From Nitrospina sp. (GTDB lineage Bacteria; Nitrospinota; Nitrospinia; Nitrospinales; JACRGP01), in the NCBI GenBank assembly GCA_024648695.1, contig JACAVV010000012.1:50100-114099 (forward strand): a DNA stretch of 64,000 bases. The letters are read 5' to 3'. This document shows positions 8,423 to 17,731 of the stretch, in pieces. Made by a program: the position numbers and the translations under genes. Numbering within the stretch: position 1 is the first letter of the stretch; every line of letters begins with the position of its first letter. The notes beneath the pieces are model-generated. The model ran no database searches, was not told the origin of the DNA, and was given only the letters and a program-made list of their open reading frames with translations.

Positions 8423-8462
8423 ATATTATCTCCAATTCAAAAACTGTAGCCTAAGGTTACTA

Positions 8463-9110
8463 TCAACCATCAAACTTTTTGGATTCCTTTCTCCATTCAG
8501 GTTCCCACTCTTCCTTAATCTCATCCCGAACCAGGCGTACATGAGAGTATTCATTATCCTTATGTTCCCAGACATCATTTCCAGTGACATAACTGAACTT
8601 CATAGCGTATTGCTGATAATCCGGTTTTTCCTCATAAGTCCAGGTATTGTGACCACCGCCGGATTCGAACAAAGGATCAATATGCAATTCTGCGCCATCC
8701 TTATCGGTATTGGTTTTGTGAAAAGAGAACATGGTTTTAGCATCCTCAAATCCCGGCAAACGCCAATCATCGAACCCCGCGTATTTGCGATCATTTAATT
8801 CTTCACAAAAATCCAATGCTTCGAACCAATTGATTCCATAATTGAATTCTTTATAAGAGTCGGTTTTCATCCACATGATATTGTGCATGGAATCACTGAT
8901 GGTTCCATCTCCATTATCGATGTATTGCGGAACATCGGGTTCGGCGACCTCATCTTCCTCCTCCTCTTCGCCCCAGTCGTCGTCACCGATCCATTCATCG
9001 ATATCATAAATATCGTCTTCCTCATCATACGAATCATCCAGGTCTTCCCGAGCAAGGGATTCCAACTCTTCTTCAGATTCAGATTCTTTTTTCAGTTCCT
9101 CATCCGACAT
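8463..9110 (-). CDS. DUF1566 protein with acidic N-terminal region
   Basis: 215 residues from the ATG at 9110, which has CAGGAG about six bases upstream; an in-frame TTG lies five codons earlier. Residues 1-65 are a very acidic, probably disordered tail dominated by Glu and Asp. A full DUF1566 domain follows: NGDGTISD, IMWMKTDSY, the INWFEA segment, LNDRKYAGFDDWRLP, HNTWTYEE and HVRLVRDE. No signal peptide. Acidic low-complexity N-terminal regions also occur in several other proteins of this block (TPR, coiled-coil and NHL proteins). Confidence 0.86.
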   Translation of the reverse strand: MSDEELKKESESEEELESLAREDLDDSYDEEDDIYDIDEWIGDDDWGEEEEEDEVAEPDVPQYIDNGDGTISDSMHNIMWMKTDSYKEFNYGINWFEALDFCEELNDRKYAGFDDWRLPGFEDAKTMFSFHKTNTDKDGAELHIDPLFESGGGHNTWTYEEKPDYQQYAMKFSYVTGNDVWEHKDNEYSHVRLVRDEIKEEWEPEWRKESKKFDG

Positions 9111-9164
9111 AATCGGCTCCTGCAAAAAAGCGTTATATAAAGTTATCTTTTGGGTCGTATCGAA

Positions 9165-9602
9165 TTATAAATCGCGCACCAACCGAACCGACGTTCCGGT
9201 CGTTGACACTTGCTGATCGACACAAATTTCTTTTCCCGAAGGGTAATAACATTTCCAGGCATAAGAATCATAACGGGTTTCCGAGGTCCACAAACTCCAT
9301 TCCCCACCCGGTTGGTAATTAGCCACATTGCGTTTGGGTTTTGGAGGAAGCCTCAAAAACATTTCCCCGTAAATCTGTTTATGGCCCAGCAAATCGCGCA
9401 GTTCACTTTTGGTTGGCAAGCGCCAATCGTCAAACCCCAGATACTTTTGTTCATTACAAGCTTTGGCGTATGCCACCGCTTCATCCCAATTCAACCACTT
9501 TCCCAGCTCCTGACGGGAATCTTTTTGTGCCCACATCAAATCGTTTTCAATATCGGTGATGGTACCATCATCGTTTTCTTTAAAATTCTCGTCTGAAGCC
9601 AC
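9165..9602 (-). CDS. DUF1566 protein 6
   Basis: A DUF1566 domain: NDDGTITD, LMWAQKDSR, LNWDEA, CNEQKYLGFDDWRLPTKSEL, SLWTSETRYDS and SVRLVRDL. The frame is open to 9653, but the GTG at 9602 has AAAAGGA at ideal spacing and places the start just ahead of the domain, as in the paralogs. I therefore prefer a 145-residue product; the longer form (162 residues) would only add an unconserved hydrophobic stretch. A proline/lysine-rich insert (LPPKPKRN) replaces the acidic loop seen in the other copies. No signal peptide with this start. Confidence 0.82.
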   Translation of the reverse strand: MASDENFKENDDGTITDIENDLMWAQKDSRQELGKWLNWDEAVAYAKACNEQKYLGFDDWRLPTKSELRDLLGHKQIYGEMFLRLPPKPKRNVANYQPGGEWSLWTSETRYDSYAWKCYYPSGKEICVDQQVSTTGTSVRLVRDL

Positions 9603-9653
9603 CTTGATTCCTTTTAGAAAGTGTTGACCATTTACAATAAACATGAAACCCAA

Positions 9654-10091
9654 AAAAATGATCTTAAAAAATCAATGGATTCCTTTTTAGAGTTTCATTA
9701 GGGTGATGGATTTTCACAAAACCCCGTCAAATAAAAAGCTGGCCCAAAAAATAAAAACACCCTAATCCCATTCTCATTCAATTATTACATTTTAATGGCA
9801 AATGAGACGTGAATTGAGAGTGTTTCGTACCACCCAATTAAAATAATCTAATTAATTTTCTATCAATCTTATGCTTTCATAATGGCAGTAACCCGAACCA
9901 AATTCGGCTGTGGGATCTCGCAACTAAAAAGCATTTTTTAAGATACGTTTAATTGTAAGCATTTCCTAAAGCCTACCACCCAAGGACCCAATTTTCAAGG
10001 TTTTTCAAAGCCAATCGGACTTAATATGAAAACCTTCCCAACCCAATTCAACAAAAGGCAAATCGATCCGGATTCCTTTTAAAATTACATT
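9654..10091. other. AT-rich intergenic gap inside the DUF1566 array
   Basis: No convincing gene is seen in these 438 bases. They hold an inverted repeat with 9-bp arms (cattagggtg at 9696-9705 and caccctaat at 9758-9766) separated by about 50 bases, and a long AT-rich tract. The gap probably contains the promoter for the downstream (lower-coordinate) part of the array, but no promoter can be named with confidence. Confidence 0.5.
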
Positions 10092-10601
10092 CTATCGCCA
10101 TGATCCCGGTTTACTGGCGGCCACCTTGGTCGGAGGCACTTTTTTGGGCAAATCTTTAGTTTCACCATCACTCCGAACCAAACGAACACTGGTATTCATG
10201 GTATTATCAACTTCCTGATGCCCACCCGTTCCGCTATTGTAAGAAAACACATACGCTGTGATTTTACCTCGAGTATTACTCGTCCAGGTATCAAATCCGC
10301 CCCCCTCTGGAAAAACGGGATTCAAATGAATATCCATGTCATACTTATCCTTGATCATGGATTCTGGTTCATACAAAGTCAATGCCTCCTGTTTGGTTGG
10401 CAAACGCCAATCCGAATAGCCAGCAAACTTTTCGTTATTTTTTTTATCTATATATTTTTGAACTGTAATCCTCTGGGAGGAATAGAACGCAACAAATTGA
10501 TTTAAATCCTGAAAGGAATCGTTTTTGATCCACAAGAGGTTGGTTTGTGTATCTTTGATGGTCCCATCACCCATATCAATAAATCGTTGATCATTATCCA
10601 T
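10092..10601 (-). CDS. DUF1566 protein 7
   Basis: 169 residues, one DUF1566 domain: MGDGTIKD, LLWIKNDSF, NNEKFAGYSDWRLPTKQEALTLY, FDTWTSNTRG and TSVRLVRSD. The region between the first Trp and the FAGY motif is a few residues longer than in the other copies. A basic, proline-containing tail of about 20 residues ends the protein. ATG start with a GAGG-type ribosome-binding site. No signal peptide. It is preceded by the terminator of the secreted-protein gene, so it must have its own promoter or be read by leakage. Confidence 0.86.
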   Translation of the reverse strand: MDNDQRFIDMGDGTIKDTQTNLLWIKNDSFQDLNQFVAFYSSQRITVQKYIDKKNNEKFAGYSDWRLPTKQEALTLYEPESMIKDKYDMDIHLNPVFPEGGGFDTWTSNTRGKITAYVFSYNSGTGGHQEVDNTMNTSVRLVRSDGETKDLPKKVPPTKVAASKPGSWR

Positions 10602-10700
10602 ACTGAAAACCTCAAATAATCCTTGTTCGATATTTTTGGATGCATAAAATGAAAAGTTGCTTCAAAAAATATCAATTCGCTCACCCACAAAAAAGTCAAA

Positions 10701-10736
10701 AAAAAAGCTGGAAGGCCTGAGCCCTCCAGCTTTTTT
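10701..10736 (-). terminator. Rho-independent terminator
   Basis: A stem of about 9 bp (GCTGGA paired with TCCAGC, extended past one mismatch) is flanked by A6 and T6. On the minus strand it ends the gene at 10751-11242, 14 bases after its stop. Confidence 0.9.
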
Positions 10737-10750
10737 GATCAGGTAAAGTC

Positions 10751-11242
10751 TTATCGACCCAATTCGCCTGAATGGCCTAATACAGAACCGATTCCTCTTT
10801 CATGACCGAGCTCCATTCCATAACCAGGCTCGATGTAGGTACCAGGAACAACGTGGTCCAAGTGGTAATTGGACTGATACGTTTTTCCAGAACCGGGATC
10901 GATTTTCCAGTCATGGCGGTCAAAACGCTGACGTTGACAGTTAACAGAAACCTGTCCAGGACCTGCGTTTTTAAAAGTGGTTTTTTTGGCCATTGCATTG
11001 GTTTCATAACCCCCCGGAGGAATAGCTACTTTATAAACTTTTCCCCAAGAGTAGGCATGTGGGCCAATGTCAAATTCCAAAGTGGTCTCATCAGTTTCGC
11101 TGACGTTATAAGCGATCCAAGAGGCATTTTCACAAACTGAACTTTCACCAGCTTTCAAAACACTAACGTTAGCACTGGCTACAGAAACGAATGCCACAAC
11201 CGCAAATACCGCCACCAAACTTACAACGGCTTTTCTCAACAT
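10751..11242 (-). CDS. Secreted hypothetical protein
   Basis: 163 residues. A classic signal peptide spans residues 1-24 (Lys-Arg start, hydrophobic core, cleavage after SVASA). The mature part is about 140 residues, probably beta-rich, with two Cys (in SVCEN and NCQRQ) that may form a disulfide, and several His/Tyr/Gly-rich segments towards the C-terminus. I do not recognise the family. It has its own upstream AT-rich region of nearly 290 bases and its own strong terminator, so it is probably an independent and well-expressed monocistronic gene placed inside the DUF1566 block. Location is expected to be periplasmic or extracellular. Confidence 0.82.
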   Translation of the reverse strand: MLRKAVVSLVAVFAVVAFVSVASANVSVLKAGESSVCENASWIAYNVSETDETTLEFDIGPHAYSWGKVYKVAIPPGGYETNAMAKKTTFKNAGPGQVSVNCQRQRFDRHDWKIDPGSGKTYQSNYHLDHVVPGTYIEPGYGMELGHERGIGSVLGHSGELGR

Positions 11243-11531
11243 AGTCTCCCCCTTTCAGATTGGACATTGAGATGTGATACTTATAAAAACCTAAATTAAT
11301 ACTACCGAACTTCTAAATAAATATATTCAAAAGTTTTTTTAATAACACTATTAAACATTATAAGAGCTTTGCTAAAGCCCGAAATAAGATATGAACGGTC
11401 CGAACTTATCAAAACGCCCCATATAAGTCAAGAGTATTTTAATTTGATTTTGATCGAATTAATAACTCTTTATAATCCAATGGTTTTTATCTCTTTTTTG
11501 GAGCTTCGACTTTTGTTTTTTTTGCTTTCCT

Positions 11532-11927
11532 TCAAACTCTGAATTTCAAAGAGGTCAAACTAACGAGACTTTTGGAATTTCTAAGGAGTTTTTCACCCGC
11601 TTCTGAAATATCATTCACCACCAATTGCATACTCCTCAAATTCTTTAAATGCTGGGAGTTAGCCAAATAACCGGCGCCATCATCGCCTATATGGTTGGAA
11701 CGCAAATTCAGTGTTCGCAAATTCTCAAAAACAGGGGATTCCGCTATTGCTTTAGCACCCTCATCCCCAATATCGTTTTGGGACAAGTCCATGGCCCGTA
11801 CGGTGCGCAAGGATTCTTCCTTGGCCAAGGCACGAGCGCCCACCTCTCTGATAAATTTCGCCTTGAGATTCAAAATTTGCCCATCCGGACTCAATCCTAC
11901 TCGGATCAACTCCTTAATATCTGCCAT
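11532..11927 (-). CDS. Leucine-rich repeat protein, ribonuclease-inhibitor type
   Basis: 131 residues with about four repeats of roughly 28 residues in the LRR_RI style. The pattern is LRTVRAMDLSQNDIGDEGAKAIA, then LRTLNLRSNHIGDDGAGYLA, then LRSMQLVVNDISEAGEKLL, then an incomplete SLTSLKFRV. There is no signal peptide or capping cysteine cluster, so it is probably a small cytoplasmic scaffold for protein binding. ATG start. It lies in line with the TPR gene upstream and shares its strand with the whole DUF1566 block. The partner is unknown. Confidence 0.85.
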   Translation of the reverse strand: MADIKELIRVGLSPDGQILNLKAKFIREVGARALAKEESLRTVRAMDLSQNDIGDEGAKAIAESPVFENLRTLNLRSNHIGDDGAGYLANSQHLKNLRSMQLVVNDISEAGEKLLRNSKSLVSLTSLKFRV

Positions 11928-12005
11928 AATAACCTCAATTTCGCTTTATTCAACTAATAAATTTAACTGCATTTTGGCTGAAACAAAGAAAGCTGCTTCA
12001 CAAGA

Positions 12006-12839
12006 TCAGCCCAGACCCGGTATGTCCTTGGCTTCAAAACCATATTCATCGTAACTTTTCCAACCTTCAGCCAACATTTTTTTCCCCAATTTCAACATTA
12101 ACTGCGCGGCAGAATGATTGGGGTCAATCTCCAGCGTCTTTTTCAAATATTTTAAAGCCGTTTGGGCATCTTTAATTTCACTACCATATTTTTCAACCTG
12201 ACGCGCCTTGTCCAGCAAATCGGAGGCCCATTTGTAATAAATGTTACCTATTTGAAGCGGAGCATTCTTAGAAACGTATTCGACAATCTCTTCATCCGCT
12301 TTCAATTTTGGAAGCTCCCTGATTGCAGACTCATAATCCTCTAAAGGCACTTTATAATCATCATCATCAACCTGGGTTATGGTCGCTTTATCTTTATGGG
12401 CCGCCAACAGGCCGACAGAACTTTTAACTACATTAGAGGAAATTCCCTGAATCAATTGATGGTACCTTAACTCTCCAAGGCCAAAGTGGATGATGGAAGC
12501 ATATTCGCCATCCACATCATACTGAAGCGCATTTTCATATTCCATCTTGGCCGCTTCCAGATCGCCAATTTCCGAAAGCGCTTCTCCCAGGTTGTAATAA
12601 TGGATACAGTTTTCAGGATCCTCTTCAATCTGAGCCCGAAACACCTCGATCTGGGCCTCAATATCGAACTCCTCCTCTTCCTCCTCCTCATCTTCATATC
12701 CTTCAAGCTCTGCATCTTCACCTTCAGGACCGGTTTCGTTGGAGGTTTCGCCTTCCGCAGTTTCCTGCTCCTGAGAAGCTTCGTTTTCCTCTTCACCGGA
12801 ATCGGATTGAAGATCTGAATCCTGTTCGTTTTCTGCCAT
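12006..12839 (-). CDS. TPR protein with acidic N-terminal region
   Basis: 277 residues. Residues 1-62 are extremely acidic and probably disordered. Two or more tetratricopeptide repeats follow: NCIHYYNLGEALSEIGDLEAAKMEYENAL (about 75-105) and a related DGEYASIIHFGLGEL segment. A later repeat includes ALKYLKKTLEIDPNHSAAQLMLKLGKKML (about 230-260). No signal peptide. TPRs bind proteins; here the partner is unknown. It may be the assembly or adaptor protein of the surrounding block, but that is inference from position only. Confidence 0.84.
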   Translation of the reverse strand: MAENEQDSDLQSDSGEEENEASQEQETAEGETSNETGPEGEDAELEGYEDEEEEEEEFDIEAQIEVFRAQIEEDPENCIHYYNLGEALSEIGDLEAAKMEYENALQYDVDGEYASIIHFGLGELRYHQLIQGISSNVVKSSVGLLAAHKDKATITQVDDDDYKVPLEDYESAIRELPKLKADEEIVEYVSKNAPLQIGNIYYKWASDLLDKARQVEKYGSEIKDAQTALKYLKKTLEIDPNHSAAQLMLKLGKKMLAEGWKSYDEYGFEAKDIPGLG

Positions 12840-12925
12840 AATGATTGTTCTTGATTTATGAGTTATTGTTACTTAAGAAGTTTAATATGATTGCTGATAC
12901 GACCCATCTCGACCCGCGTGCCGGT

Positions 12926-13528
12926 TCATTCCGCATTTCTCACAGGACGAATCGCAGATAAAGACAGGGTCGTTCCGCCTTTGGTACTGGGATACGCTCT
13001 CCCGCGAATAAAGTTAAACGTCCAGGCCAGGGTTTCATTAAAATTTTCGCTCGACCAGATACAACAATGCGGATCCACGAAAATGGGATCCATATGAATC
13101 AGGTTCGCGGTCCAGTAATATTTCCATTGAATGGATTTGTTTTTGTCAAACAAGGTTGCCAACTCTTTACGTGTGGGCATACGCCAATCCCCATAACCTG
13201 CGAACTTTTCCTGGTTCAGTTTTTCAACGTATTCTTTCGAACTCTGCCAATTCAACCATTTTTTTAAAGCCTGGTAGGAATCTTTGATCGTCCACATCAA
13301 ACCTTCTTTCCTGTCTGTGACCGTTCCATCCTTATTATCCTGCCAACGGGAGGTATCCGACTGCGTTTGTTCAATGGGAATTTCCAGGTCCTCGGATTCG
13401 TTTCCCGGAACAAGAACATCCTCCGCGAATACGGGGGATCCGACGCATACGATCCACACACCAAAAAACACCGCCACCAGAAAAATATTCCGTCGAACAT
13501 TTTTGAGCCATTGTAATCGAGGGATCAC
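12926..13528 (-). CDS. Exported DUF1566 protein
   Basis: 200 residues. Unlike the other copies, it has an N-terminal signal sequence (about residues 1-36, with a hydrophobic core and a VFA-ED cleavage region). A short acidic linker is followed by a full DUF1566 domain: NKDGTVTD, LMWTIKDSY, LNWQSSKEYVEKLNQEKFAGYGDWRMP, then CCIWSSENF and the closing AIRPVRNAE. It is therefore predicted to act outside the cytoplasm. It sits between the TPR and NHL genes, 28 bases from the latter, in what looks like one transcription unit. Ligand unknown. Confidence 0.86.
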   Translation of the reverse strand: MIPRLQWLKNVRRNIFLVAVFFGVWIVCVGSPVFAEDVLVPGNESEDLEIPIEQTQSDTSRWQDNKDGTVTDRKEGLMWTIKDSYQALKKWLNWQSSKEYVEKLNQEKFAGYGDWRMPTRKELATLFDKNKSIQWKYYWTANLIHMDPIFVDPHCCIWSSENFNETLAWTFNFIRGRAYPSTKGGTTLSLSAIRPVRNAE

Positions 13529-13556
13529 TATTCCTTACCTTTCTAAAATACCCGCC

Positions 13557-14573
13557 CTACTCTTCAACGGGAGCCCAATCAGGTTCCCAGGAAAGGCAAA
13601 TGCCTGATGGATTCTTTAACTGCCCAGGCTCCCTGCCAATGCTTCCCCACCGCATCATGAATTCCATATTCGGATCCAGCTTTTGCAAACGATTGTTTAA
13701 AGTGTCGACTACAAAAATGAAACCATAGGGATCCATTGCCAGGTCCATAGGACAATTAAACTGCCCGTCCCGTTTGCCCGGCTCACCAAATGTAGATTCA
13801 AAGTTGCCTTCGATATCGAACACCTGCAACCGATTCTGGCTTTTTTCAGCAGTGATGATTTTTTCTTCAGGGCTTACAACCAATCCGTTAGGAAAATTCA
13901 ACCGTCCTTCTTCAAATCCGTATTCGCCAAACTTCGATACAAACTGACCGTCTTCGTTAAACACCTGAATCCGCTGGTTGTCCCGGTCGGCAACAAAAAT
14001 ATTGCCCTCCTTATCCAGAGCAACCCCTGCAGGAAACTTCATAAATCCATCAAAGTCACCCGCAAAACCGAATCCCATGAGAAAATCACCCTCATCGTCG
14101 AATCGTTTCATACAGTGATTGGACGTATCAGCCACCAACAAGGAGCCGCCGGTGGGATCCCAGGCCAGGCTTTCCGGCCAATAAAATTTTTCCTGTCCCC
14201 ATCCTTCGGAGCCAAACTGAAATATAAAGTTTCCATCCGGATCAAACTTTTGAATCCGATGGCACCCGGTATCGGCTACCCAGATACATCCCTCGGTATC
14301 CACAGCCACTCCCATAGGCGTTTTGAATTCGCCTCCCGAGTAAGGAGGTCGGGTGGACCGTGAAGGTTTCCCGAATTGCATGAGCAAATTACCGTTACCG
14401 TCAAATTTCTGAATCCGGTCATTACCGGTATCAGCCACCCAGACGAACAATTTGGAATGATCGACCTGGGGTATTTCCGGAAGTTCTTCGGGTAGTGTTT
14501 CCGATGAACTGATTTCAATTGTGCCCGTACTTTCTTCGGTAAGGGGTGGCGCTTCTTCTTTTTGTTCTTCCAT
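13557..14573 (-). CDS. NHL-repeat beta-propeller protein
   Basis: 338 residues. After an acidic N-terminal tail of about 38 residues there are about six NHL repeats. Examples are WVADTGNDRIQKFDGNGN, WVADTGCHRIQKFDPDGNF, VADTSNHCMKRFDDEGDF, VADRDNQRIQVFNEDGQF, AEKSQNRLQVFDIEGNF and VVDTLNNRLQKLDPNMEF. This gives a six-bladed propeller. There is no signal peptide, so it is probably cytoplasmic. Such propellers bind proteins, nucleic acids or ligands. It shares strand and close spacing with the exported DUF1566 gene downstream. Confidence 0.9.
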   Translation of the reverse strand: MEEQKEEAPPLTEESTGTIEISSSETLPEELPEIPQVDHSKLFVWVADTGNDRIQKFDGNGNLLMQFGKPSRSTRPPYSGGEFKTPMGVAVDTEGCIWVADTGCHRIQKFDPDGNFIFQFGSEGWGQEKFYWPESLAWDPTGGSLLVADTSNHCMKRFDDEGDFLMGFGFAGDFDGFMKFPAGVALDKEGNIFVADRDNQRIQVFNEDGQFVSKFGEYGFEEGRLNFPNGLVVSPEEKIITAEKSQNRLQVFDIEGNFESTFGEPGKRDGQFNCPMDLAMDPYGFIFVVDTLNNRLQKLDPNMEFMMRWGSIGREPGQLKNPSGICLSWEPDWAPVEE

Positions 14574-14834
14574 GGGTTTTCCTTATTTCAAAATCAGCAA
14601 GCGGCGGTTATCTATCCCGGGACTCAGCCACCGATTGACAGGTATCCTGGGTTTTCGGCCTTATCAGTTTTCAGAAGTACAGCCTGAACAGGCTTGAGTT
14701 TGGATCACCTGGAACGGCTAAGGGAGGGAAAATACCAGGCAAAAGAAAAACGCCTGCTAATAGACCCACAAGCGTTCTGAATCTGCTAAAGGTGCCGGGT
14801 CAAATTCTGGATTCAACCCAACACCTTACAAGTT

Positions 14835-15449
14835 TCAATTAACCATCAATCCTTTAACATCAAGAATCTGATATTCAAAATCACAAGCTTTTTGCAATTC
14901 CACAAGCCTTTCGTTCCAATGGGTCTGAAAGTTGTTCAAATTCTCCATATTGGGTTTTTTCTTCATCAATCCAACTTCCCGGTATAAAGGCTTCACAAGA
15001 TTCTTATGGATTTGCTGAACCACATTGCGGAGATGAACGATACAATCTTTCGTCACCAGTTCACGTGTCACACCGTCTACCTTTTCCAGCAGACGCAAAA
15101 ACTTCTGGATCGTGGTCAGGTGACTAAGGTAAGCTTCCGCCAGCTTATGGTCGTATTTCAAACCGCAGTCAATGTAACCGGGCATCAGAAACATTCCAAC
15201 ATTATGGTCGAATTTAACAGCAAGAGTGATCAATTTTTGCAGGTAATCAACCTCTCTTAAATCCTCCTCTTCCTCCTCACCTTCTTCCAATTCCTTGGCG
15301 GCTTTTTCTTTTTCCTTTTGCAGTTCTCTTTTTATTTTTTCCAATTCATTAAGATCGGAAAGAGGGTCATCTCCCATGGTGCTTTGAGCATCTGCCGAAG
15401 TTTGCTGATTTTCCTCGTCTTTATTGGCATCTGTATCTTGTTCGCTCAA
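14835..15449 (-). CDS. Hypothetical coiled-coil / helical protein
   Basis: 204 residues. Residues 1-30 are acidic and polar, then comes a predicted coiled coil (about 30-65, with EKIKRELQKEKEKAAKEL). An all-helical part of about 135 residues follows with no motif I recognise. No signal peptide. It is the first gene of the long minus-strand block and begins 290 bases from the divergent radical SAM gene, so a promoter for at least part of the block should lie in 15450-15739. The following gap (14574-14834) holds only a weak inverted repeat near 14790-14825 and no clear terminator. Function unknown. Confidence 0.75.
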   Translation of the reverse strand: MSEQDTDANKDEENQQTSADAQSTMGDDPLSDLNELEKIKRELQKEKEKAAKELEEGEEEEEDLREVDYLQKLITLAVKFDHNVGMFLMPGYIDCGLKYDHKLAEAYLSHLTTIQKFLRLLEKVDGVTRELVTKDCIVHLRNVVQQIHKNLVKPLYREVGLMKKKPNMENLNNFQTHWNERLVELQKACDFEYQILDVKGLMVN

Positions 15450-15739
15450 TGGACTGTCTCCTTAAAAACTTCAAAAATTAATATAATTATCGAACGGATC
15501 GAATGGCAGGGTTGTGAATAAGTATATTATCAACCCAAATTAGTGTCAAGTTAGACCGCGGGTGCCTCGTCCTGATAAATTATCGAAGAGATTATGGACT
15601 TCTTATATCACGAAAACGGGTTAAAAGGCAGATCCATTCACCGGCTTTTCCATTTTTTTATAGAATCCCCCCAAGTAAAATCATAGAATGAAATTGATAA
15701 TCTCTTTATTCATACACCTTCAGCTTTCGCGAGTCACCT

Positions 15740-17551
15740 GTGAAATCCGCCCTGATTTTTCCGCCGCAATGGTTTCCCAGTCAGCCTTATCTGGCCACAC
15801 CCACTTTGAAGGGTTATTTGCAAGCCCACGGCCACGAGGTCACGCAATTCGATTTTAATATCGATAGCTACGATTATTTTCTCTCGAAACCCTATTTGGA
15901 ACACTGCATTGAGACCATCCGTACGCGCCTGAATCAACCGGCCTATTCTGTGGAAGAAAAGGAAATCAAACAGGTCTACAGGCAGATTTTATCGGATTCG
16001 GATTATCTGGAAAGCATCCTGGAAGAAATTGAAGAAGCCAAATCCGTCCTCCGCAACGAAGATCTGTTCTTCCAGTTTGGTTTATATAAAGAAGCGTTCA
16101 CCACCCTCAAGGTGGCGATGAAACTCATTTCTTTTGCTCACCATCCGTCGCGCCTGGATCTGGAATCGTTCTACATGGCAGGGGCGCCGGAAGACAGCTT
16201 AATGGGGATTTTATCGGCAACCCAAGACGAAACGGGAAATCCGTACCTGCCTTTTTTCAGGGACCGTTTATTGCCGCAAACCGATTGGCAACAGTTTGGC
16301 CTTCTGGGCATCTCGATTATTCATATCGGACAGGTGATTCCTGGCTTAACTCTTGCGCGTTTGCTTCGCGACCAGTTTCCGGATTTGCATATCGTCATCG
16401 GTGGAAGTGTTTTCACTCGGCATGTGGACATCCTGCACAACAAGCAGTTGCTGTTTGAGAAAATTTTTCACAGCATTGTTGTATTCGAAGGAGAGCATCC
16501 ATTGGAACGGCTAATCGATGCTGTCAAGGAAGGTAAACCTTTATCAATGGTTCCCAACCTGGTTCATTTACAGGAAAACCAGGTGGTGCAAAACGAATCA
16601 GCCAAGTCATTGCCCTATGAACAGTTGCATCGTCCGGATTTCGACGATCTTGATTTAACAAAATATTTCATGCCCTTTCCGGTCCTTCCTTATATGTCCA
16701 GCCGGGGTTGCTACTGGGGAAAATGTACTTTTTGCACGCACAGCCATATTTACGATTCGTATTATCGCAAGGAAAATGAAACACGGGTCGCGGAAGAAAT
16801 TGATTACCTGGGTAAACGCTACCACACCAAATATTTCACTTTTTCCGACGAAGCGATTTCTCCAAACGCCTTTAGCCGCATGTCCTCCGCCATCTTGTCC
16901 AAATCGGTGGACATGAAGGCTTTAGGGATGATCAAGTTCGAATCGGGAAGCATTGAAAGTCCCGAACTGTTTGAGGAAATGTATCAAGCCGGATTCATCA
17001 TGCTGTTTTTCGGATTGGAAAGCGCAAATGACCGCGTGCTTTCGATAATCGACAAAGGATGTGATCAGGCAACGGAACGCCTGGTATTGGAACATAGTTC
17101 GAAGGCGGGAATCTGGAACCATCTCTATCTGTTTTTTGGCTTTCCTACTGAAGAACGGGAGGAAGCGGAAGACACGATCCAGTTCGTGCGCGACCTTGGG
17201 GAAATTGGCCGGGGCGAGGTCCATTCTGTCGGGCAATCCACTTTTACCCTGGAAAAGGACTCAGCCATTTTTCACGATCCCAGGAAATTCAAAATCGACA
17301 AGATTCACCAATCCCAGGAGCGGGACATGGCCATTATGTTTGAGTTCGATACCCAGGCGGGCATGCCGCGGGAAGAGATTATGGAGGTGTACGAAAACTT
17401 TAATGAAGTGATAGACAAAAATTTTCCTTCGGCCCGAATCTGGAAATTTCTTTCACGCGAACACTTTTTGTTGTACCTGGACCGCTTTGGCCGGGACGAA
17501 ATTCAGAAAATGGCCCAATCCCCTGAATTGGTGGCGGATGGAGAGGTTTAA
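15740..17551 (+). CDS. B12-binding-domain radical SAM protein
   Basis: 603 residues. The N-terminal half has a cobalamin-binding-like Rossmann region: ALIFPPQWFPSQPY at the start, and the GLLGISIIH, HIVIGGSVFT strands at about 190-225. The radical SAM domain begins near residue 315 with SSRGCYWGKCTFC, a spacing common in this subfamily, followed by FSDEAIS and FFGLESANDRVL. The substrate is unknown; members act in lipid, tetrapyrrole, hopanoid or natural-product chemistry. GTG start with a weak ribosome-binding site. Monocistronic or first gene of a three-gene plus-strand run. Confidence 0.9.
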   Translation: MKSALIFPPQWFPSQPYLATPTLKGYLQAHGHEVTQFDFNIDSYDYFLSKPYLEHCIETIRTRLNQPAYSVEEKEIKQVYRQILSDSDYLESILEEIEEAKSVLRNEDLFFQFGLYKEAFTTLKVAMKLISFAHHPSRLDLESFYMAGAPEDSLMGILSATQDETGNPYLPFFRDRLLPQTDWQQFGLLGISIIHIGQVIPGLTLARLLRDQFPDLHIVIGGSVFTRHVDILHNKQLLFEKIFHSIVVFEGEHPLERLIDAVKEGKPLSMVPNLVHLQENQVVQNESAKSLPYEQLHRPDFDDLDLTKYFMPFPVLPYMSSRGCYWGKCTFCTHSHIYDSYYRKENETRVAEEIDYLGKRYHTKYFTFSDEAISPNAFSRMSSAILSKSVDMKALGMIKFESGSIESPELFEEMYQAGFIMLFFGLESANDRVLSIIDKGCDQATERLVLEHSSKAGIWNHLYLFFGFPTEEREEAEDTIQFVRDLGEIGRGEVHSVGQSTFTLEKDSAIFHDPRKFKIDKIHQSQERDMAIMFEFDTQAGMPREEIMEVYENFNEVIDKNFPSARIWKFLSREHFLLYLDRFGRDEIQKMAQSPELVADGEV

Positions 17552-17731
17552 ATTTTAGTAAAATCATTAGAATTTGACAGCGATTTTTTAATCCCTTAGA
17601 ATCAGAATTAAACGAATAAATATTCCAAACCTTTTAATTATAAAAGGTTGACTGATTTGGATGGATATTTATCCAACTCGATATTGAAAAAATAATGTTA
17701 ATCCACATTATATTTAGAGGAGTGCACATCC

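Noticed and set aside
5616-13528. Diversity-generating retroelement with DUF1566 targets
   Set aside because: C-type-lectin-like domains, including DUF1566 to my knowledge, occur as targets of such elements. No reverse transcriptase gene, template repeat or Avd gene is visible in the window, and the domains differ all along their length rather than in one short variable tract.
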